Program-made: the position numbers and the translations under genes
Source: an uncultured Eubacteriales bacterium
GTDB lineage: Bacteria > Bacillota > Clostridia > Christensenellales > Aristaeellaceae
Direction: 5' to 3'
NCBI GenBank assembly: GCA_902761755.1
Contig: CACWLP010000009.1
Coordinates: 46,706 to 110,705 of the forward strand
Length of the DNA: 64,000 nucleotides
The notes under the pieces: generated by a model
The model's database searches: none
What the model was told of the DNA's origin: nothing
Seen by the model: the letters and a program-made list of their open reading frames with translations, nothing else
Shown here: positions 59,433-64,000 of the stretch, piece by piece
Position numbering within the stretch: position 1 is the first letter of the stretch
Layout: the number at the start of each line of letters is the position of its first letter

Positions 59433-61553
59433 TCAGAACTCGAAATACTCCACGTCTCCGTCTTCTTCAAACTCGTCCTCGCCGAAGTCCTCTTCTTCCT
59501 CCTCTGTGGCCTCCAGGCCGAAATAGCTTTCCAGGATCGCCTGGCTCCAGGTCACGTGGGCGGTGATGTGGTAGTTCTGCAGCTGATCGGTGAAGAAATC
59601 GAAATAGATGTTGGTGTAGATCGGGATCGCGGGCAGCACCTGGTTGAACCGCTCCTGGAACCGGATCCACTTCTCCACGTACTCGTAAACCGAGCCCGGC
59701 GGGGTCTTGCGCATGTCCACAGCCAGCTGGTACAGCTCCTCATCGTCGGAGTAGGTGTTGTTCCAGATCTCGTGGTTAGCCGTAGTATCGGCGCTGTAGG
59801 CGATGGCCGGATCCACGATCACGTGGAAATTGGTGGCCAGGTAGATCATATCGGTGGTGCGTTCCGTTTCCCGGTAGAAGGAGAAGAGCAGATCCTCCAT
59901 TTCGGTGGGCACCAGCGTCAGCAGGATGCCGCATTCGTTCAGATGATCGATGAAGTTTTCCCGAATGGTGTCCACGATATGGTTCCCCGCGGGGTACATC
60001 ATGGTCAGATCCAGGGCCACCAGCTCGCCGTCCACCAGTTTGCACCGCACATCGTCCACATCGGGATCGTAAGGATCGCCGTTCCGGTTCAGCGTCCATC
60101 CGGCGTGATCCAGCAGCTGCTTGGCCCGGTCGGTATCCACATGATAGACTACCAGGTTGTCCAGGCTCAGCTCCTCCCATTTTTCGATCGCTTCTTCATA
60201 TTCCGCATCGGTCATGCCTTCCGGATCCACGGGGTAATCCAGCCCGCCGTTCACCAGCAGGTATTCCCACTGCTCCATGCCGAAGAAGCCATCCACCCGC
60301 AGGCCGAAGGCGCCGCAGTAATCCTGGGTCATCTGATCCCGGTCCATGCACCAGGCGATGGCCTGGCGCACTTCCATATCGTTCACCGTGGGCCAATCGT
60401 AGGTAAAGGTAAGGCACTGGAGGCCGATCCGGGGATAGTTGTCCCGGGCGATGCCGTCGCCGGCGGCCATGCCCTCCTGGATGGTGGGCGCGTACACCAC
60501 CTTGTTTACCAGATGCAGCTCCCCGTCCTTGAGCTGCTGCACCAGGGTGTCGTTATCCGCCAGGGTAAAGCTGATTTTTTCGATGGTGGGGATCACGCCT
60601 TCCATGGTGCCTTTGAAATAGGGATTCTTTTCAAAGTGCGCCGTCAGCCCGTCGTAAGCAGTGAGCACATACGGGCCGCTGACCTTGGAGGGATGGCTGT
60701 TGTAGCCGGTTTCCGGGTCCAGGATGGTCTGCCTGAGCAGATCCGCGGTGAAGATCGGCTCCTCCACGCTCCTGTCCGCATTCCCGATATAAATGCCCTG
60801 GCCGTCGTCATACACCTTGCAGCCCGGGGCGATCACGTCGATGGGATAGGGCACGCACAGCAGCAGGCCCGTTTCAAAGAAGTACGGCAGGAAATCCCGG
60901 TCCAGGGAAATGACCAGCTGATGATCGCTGATAACGTTCACGCCCGTCAGGTAAGGCACCTGCTTGGTGATGTATTCGTCATAGCCCACGATGTGCTCGG
61001 CGCGGTAGATCCTGCCGCCGATCTGTTCCACTTCGGGGGCCATCAGCAGCAGCAGGGAAAACGCGTAATCCCAGGCCGTGATGGGCGTGCCGTCGGAATA
61101 GTACAGATCGGTGCAGAGCGTGAGGAAATACTGCTTGTTGCCCTCCGCGTCCGCCATGACCTTCGCGTTTTCCACCACGGAGGTGTCGATCACGTAAACG
61201 CCCTGCGCCTGATCCCAGTTCACCAGGTTATACCCGTGGATCAGGGCGCGCACGTCGATGTCCGCCGTATCGTTGCCGAACATTTCGGTGAAGAAATCGC
61301 CCTTCATCACCGTGGGGTGCCCCACCAGCAGCTCCTCCGGGAATTCGATTTCTTCTTCCTCTTCTTCGTCTTCCGCGTCTTCTTCGTCTTCTGCGTCTTC
61401 TTCAGCTTCGTTCTCATCCCAGGCTGTTTCCTCCGCAGCTTCCGGGCCGCTCTCGGCCAGAGCCGGGAGCGGCGCGTGAACTGCAAAGATGGCCAGGGCA
61501 AGCATCAAAGACAGGATCGTTCTGATGATTCGTTCCATGTTTTCCCGTTTCAC
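59433..61553 (-). CDS. Oligopeptide-type ABC substrate-binding protein with acidic N-terminal linker
   Basis: A 706-residue SBP_bac_5 protein with a signal peptide (about 1-34, ending LPALAES) and no lipobox. A strongly acidic Glu/Asp-rich stretch (about 36-75) separates the export signal from the binding domain. DLYYSDGTPITAWDYAFSL near 149 and VDTDRAKQLLDHAGWTLN near 469 are typical family-5 segments. The C-terminus is again acidic (EEEEEDFGEDEFEED). GTG at 61553 (13 nt after AAAGGA) and ATG at 61538 are both possible starts. No transporter genes are adjacent; the gene upstream is a surface adhesin. Confidence 0.85.
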   Translation of the reverse strand: MKRENMERIIRTILSLMLALAIFAVHAPLPALAESGPEAAEETAWDENEAEEDAEDEEDAEDEEEEEEIEFPEELLVGHPTVMKGDFFTEMFGNDTADIDVRALIHGYNLVNWDQAQGVYVIDTSVVENAKVMADAEGNKQYFLTLCTDLYYSDGTPITAWDYAFSLLLLMAPEVEQIGGRIYRAEHIVGYDEYITKQVPYLTGVNVISDHQLVISLDRDFLPYFFETGLLLCVPYPIDVIAPGCKVYDDGQGIYIGNADRSVEEPIFTADLLRQTILDPETGYNSHPSKVSGPYVLTAYDGLTAHFEKNPYFKGTMEGVIPTIEKISFTLADNDTLVQQLKDGELHLVNKVVYAPTIQEGMAAGDGIARDNYPRIGLQCLTFTYDWPTVNDMEVRQAIAWCMDRDQMTQDYCGAFGLRVDGFFGMEQWEYLLVNGGLDYPVDPEGMTDAEYEEAIEKWEELSLDNLVVYHVDTDRAKQLLDHAGWTLNRNGDPYDPDVDDVRCKLVDGELVALDLTMMYPAGNHIVDTIRENFIDHLNECGILLTLVPTEMEDLLFSFYRETERTTDMIYLATNFHVIVDPAIAYSADTTANHEIWNNTYSDDEELYQLAVDMRKTPPGSVYEYVEKWIRFQERFNQVLPAIPIYTNIYFDFFTDQLQNYHITAHVTWSQAILESYFGLEATEEEEEDFGEDEFEEDGDVEYFEF

Positions 61554-61580
61554 TGTCTATGCACCGTCCTTTCCGCCGGA

Positions 61581-64000
61581 TCAGTCGAAGCAGTGTCCCA
61601 CGTGATTGACGATTCCATCCAGGCCCAAAGGCGTATCATAGGGCGGGATCTCAATCACCGGCTTGCCGGGCTGACGCGGTTTGTCTCCGGGAGGCGGAGG
61701 CGTCCGCTCCCAGAGCGAGTTGGTAAAGGTGGTGACGCCGTTCTCCTCCGTCTTGGCCGTCAGCACGTAGCCCGCGGCCTCCTGTTCGCTCCAGGTGTAT
61801 TCCACGGCTTCGCCCTTGTACGTGACCGGCAGATGCTCCACCGTGGCGGTCCAGCCGTTTTCGGCGTTCAGGTACACGGTGTCGCCGTTGCTCAGCGTGA
61901 CCCGCAGGCTCTCCGGCCGCATGCCGATCAGGTTATTGTTGTCGTTCCACACCTTCCGGACCGTGACCTCCGTCACTTCCGGCACGTGGGTATTGGTGAT
62001 GATCGTCAGGGTGCCGACTGCCATGACGGAAGCGGTGTAGCCCTCCGTTTCCGTTTCCTCCCAGGTATACTGGATGGGCGTTCCGTTTTCGTACATGGGC
62101 ATGTCCGCAAAGGCCGCGTGCCATTCGTTCTCCGCGTTCAGCGTCACGGTTTCGGCCAGTGCGCCGTTGGCCAGCAGCCTGACCTCCAGGCTCTCCGGCC
62201 TGGAGCCGTCCAGATCATTCTCGTCGTCCCAGATCTTCACCACTTCCACCACGGTGGATTCGGGCACATAGATGTTGGTGATGTCATACCCGGTGACCAC
62301 GGACGCATAGCCCTCCACCGGATCCTCCTGCACCGTGTACACGATACGGTTGCCCGCTGCGTCATATGCTTTCAGGTTCTCAAAGCGCCAGGCCCAGCCC
62401 TTGGCTTCGGTCGCCTTGGTGCGGGCGGCCAGCACGCCGTTGGCATACAGGCTGACGGTGATGCTCTCCGGGCGCTTGCCGTCCTGATTGTTGCCGTCGA
62501 TCCAGGTCTTGGCGCCGCGGATGGTGATCGGCTTGGGCGCTGTGTAGAGATTGTTCAGTTCCACCGCCGCATTGGCGTTCTTGGTCACGTTGGCCTGGCC
62601 TTCCGTTTTGCTGTCCGGCCTGAGCGTGTAGGTGACCACCAGCCCGTCGGCATTTTCTTCCCGCACGGTGTAAACGCCCAGCGGCACCTGATTGATCGTC
62701 ATCTGCCCGTTGGTGAATTCCCCGTAGGTCACCGTGCGCATGTAGCCGTTCGGCCCGGTGATTGTGAACGTGAGCGCGTTCAGGACGGCCGCATCCACGC
62801 CATCCACGCCCGCGAAGGTCTTGCGGATCGTCAGGCTGCCGGTCTCCAGGGTGTTGGTCAGGGTGGTGACGGCGTCGGCCGTTACCACGGCGGTCTGCTC
62901 GTACTCCCGGACATCCTGTTCTTCCGTCCAGGTATAGGCGATTTCCTCGCCGTTCTTATACCTGGGCAGGCCCTCCGCCTTCACGGTCCAGTTGTTTTCG
63001 GCGTTCAGGATGTAATCCGAAATCTTTTCGCCGTTCCCCAGCAGCGTCACCAGGATCCCCGCGGGACGGAGCCCGTAGAGGTTGTTCCCGTCGTTCCAGA
63101 CCTTCACGATTTCCGCGCGGGTGGTTTCGTAGACGTTCTCGAATACCACGCCGTCCTCGTCATATGCCTTTTTGACGGTTATGGTGCCGTCCTTGTTGTC
63201 CGTCACCGTAACGGTGACCGTTTCCGCGTGGGTGTCCATCGTCACGGCGGGGTCGCTGCCCGCAGTTTCCGTGATGGTATAGGTGAACACCTTGCCGTCA
63301 TCGCTTTGCTTGAACAGGATCTCCCCGAAGGAGAAGGCTGCTCTGTTGCCGCTTTCGGGGGTGATGGTCACTTCCGTGACGTCCGGCATGGGCGCGCCTT
63401 CGCTGCCTTCCAGCCGGAAGGTCCAGGCATCGCCGGCCTTGAACGCACGTCCCGCCATCTTCTTCTCGCCCCCCAGGATGGTCTTGCCGGCAAGCTCGAA
63501 GGTGTTCACAAAGGCGATCTCTTCGCTGGTTTCCGCGAAAGATACGATCAGTTCGCCGTCCCGCTCCCCTTCCGGCTTGTCGGTGACGGTCACCTGCACC
63601 AGCTTCTGCGCCTTCGGGTCGTTGGCGACGCCCTGCACCGTGCCGCTTTCGGTCACGGTGTATTCGTAGGTCTTGCCGATATCCTTTTGTGTGTACTGAA
63701 TCTTGCCAAAGTCAATGGCGGCGCTGCTGCCCTCGACGGGCTCGACCGTCACTTCCGTCCTTTCGGGCATCGGCACGCCTTCCGCCGCCGTTACCGTGAA
63801 CGTCCACTTGTCCCCCGCCTGGAACTGGCGGTTCTCAAGGGTCTTCACGCCCTCCAGCGTGATTTCCCCGGCGGGTTCGTAGGTGTTCATGAAGGCGATC
63901 TCTTCGCTGGTTTCCGCATAGGCCACGATCAGCTCGCCGTCCCGCTCCCCTTCCGGCTTGTCGGTGACGGTCACCTGCACCAGCTTCTGCGCCTTCGGGT
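61581..64000 (-). CDS. Multi-domain Cna-B/Spy0128 pilin-type surface protein (N-terminus beyond the right edge)
   Basis: About 806 residues are visible and the frame is open to the edge. The first part holds 127-residue units like the isopeptide-forming Spy0128 (FctA) pilin domain, with phrases TVTESGTVQGVANDP and LVQVTVTDKPEGERDGELIV. Then come about five Cna-B-type repeats, each starting VxKVWNDxxN-LxGxRPES and closing on YTWxE. Such domains build stiff stalks. The end is unusual: after PPPPGDKPRQPGKP it finishes YDTPLGLDGIVNHVGHCFD, with no LPxTG, hydrophobic helix or charged tail. It is 27 nt upstream of the SBP gene. Confidence 0.85.
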   Translation of the reverse strand, partial: PKAQKLVQVTVTDKPEGERDGELIVAYAETSEEIAFMNTYEPAGEITLEGVKTLENRQFQAGDKWTFTVTAAEGVPMPERTEVTVEPVEGSSAAIDFGKIQYTQKDIGKTYEYTVTESGTVQGVANDPKAQKLVQVTVTDKPEGERDGELIVSFAETSEEIAFVNTFELAGKTILGGEKKMAGRAFKAGDAWTFRLEGSEGAPMPDVTEVTITPESGNRAAFSFGEILFKQSDDGKVFTYTITETAGSDPAVTMDTHAETVTVTVTDNKDGTITVKKAYDEDGVVFENVYETTRAEIVKVWNDGNNLYGLRPAGILVTLLGNGEKISDYILNAENNWTVKAEGLPRYKNGEEIAYTWTEEQDVREYEQTAVVTADAVTTLTNTLETGSLTIRKTFAGVDGVDAAVLNALTFTITGPNGYMRTVTYGEFTNGQMTINQVPLGVYTVREENADGLVVTYTLRPDSKTEGQANVTKNANAAVELNNLYTAPKPITIRGAKTWIDGNNQDGKRPESITVSLYANGVLAARTKATEAKGWAWRFENLKAYDAAGNRIVYTVQEDPVEGYASVVTGYDITNIYVPESTVVEVVKIWDDENDLDGSRPESLEVRLLANGALAETVTLNAENEWHAAFADMPMYENGTPIQYTWEETETEGYTASVMAVGTLTIITNTHVPEVTEVTVRKVWNDNNNLIGMRPESLRVTLSNGDTVYLNAENGWTATVEHLPVTYKGEAVEYTWSEQEAAGYVLTAKTEENGVTTFTNSLWERTPPPPGDKPRQPGKPVIEIPPYDTPLGLDGIVNHVGHCFD
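63500..64000 (-). repeat. Direct repeat with 381-nt period in the surface-protein gene
   Basis: 63500-63619 and 63881-64000 are nearly identical over 120 nt, one 127-residue domain apart. The window ends inside the second copy, so further units may follow. Confidence 0.92.

Noticed and set aside
1-64000. tRNA or 5S/16S/23S rRNA genes
   Set aside because: No T-loop GGTTCGA-type signatures in cloverleaf context and no rRNA-like conserved blocks were seen by eye.

Overview
The window is dense, GC-rich chromosomal DNA from a spore-forming low-to-mid-level Bacillota (Clostridia) relative. The evidence is a SpoIIP-type sporulation amidase, a YlmC/YmxH-type PRC-barrel protein, the Bacillota-specific ctsR-mcsA-mcsB-clpC operon, type III pantothenate kinase, ECF-type transport, and consensus TTGACA/TATAAT promoters. 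The cellobiose phosphorylase system and the GC-rich coding style suggest an uncultured plant-fibre-using gut or rumen clostridium (Christensenellales-like). The family assignment is inference. I saw no tRNA, CRISPR array, phage genes or transposase.

Layout. 1-8.5 kb: a partial TldD protease, a HAD-family protein with altered catalytic residues, DUF1614-type membrane protein plus SpoIIP, then a leftward run of ECF S component, coaX, hom, a degenerate CapA-like protein and an AEC carrier. 8.6-15 kb: secreted GH18 protein, an acyltransferase-like protein without its catalytic His, SRP RNA directly followed by glyA, a structured repeat, GNAT, YitT and PAP2 genes. 15-31 kb: a beta-glucan utilisation region. 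It holds an ABC importer (lipoprotein and two permeases, one with a ~430-residue extra N-terminal region), GH3 beta-glucosidase and cellobiose phosphorylase on the minus strand, and two large phosphorylase-type proteins on the plus strand. 31-34 kb: a phosphodiester-glycosidase-like protein, an ABC exporter controlled by an XRE-AbrB fusion, and rpmB. 34-41 kb: nrdR, then a polA-coaE-transglycosylase-SBP-ylmC operon. 41-45.6 kb: an intergenic block of hairpins and repeats, an ECF sigma/anti-sigma-like pair, and a nuclease-SNF2 ATPase fusion whose linker is made of seven 51-nt repeats. 45.6-47.6 kb: minimal two-gene SUF (SufC, SufB) with a DUF1858 protein. 47.6-54.7 kb: a beta-helix carbohydrate-binding protein, the CtsR heat-shock operon and class II aldolase. 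55-64 kb: GtrA/membrane glycosyltransferase-like cluster, zinc-ribbon protein, AlaX editing protein, an oligopeptide-type SBP, and a truncated multi-domain Cna-B/pilin-like surface protein.

How it fits together. Cello-oligosaccharides would be captured by the lipoprotein SBP and imported by the two permeases (no ATPase is encoded here, so a shared MsmX-like ATPase is expected). They would then be split by phosphorolysis (cellobiose phosphorylase) or hydrolysis (GH3) and feed glycolysis, where Fba acts.

The most unusual items are (i) the SNF2 fusion with coding repeats that match a nearby non-coding two-hairpin repeat, (ii) the permease with the long coiled-coil/acidic extension, (iii) several enzyme-fold proteins that have each lost key catalytic residues, and (iv) a two-copy structured dispersed repeat with compensatory stem changes.
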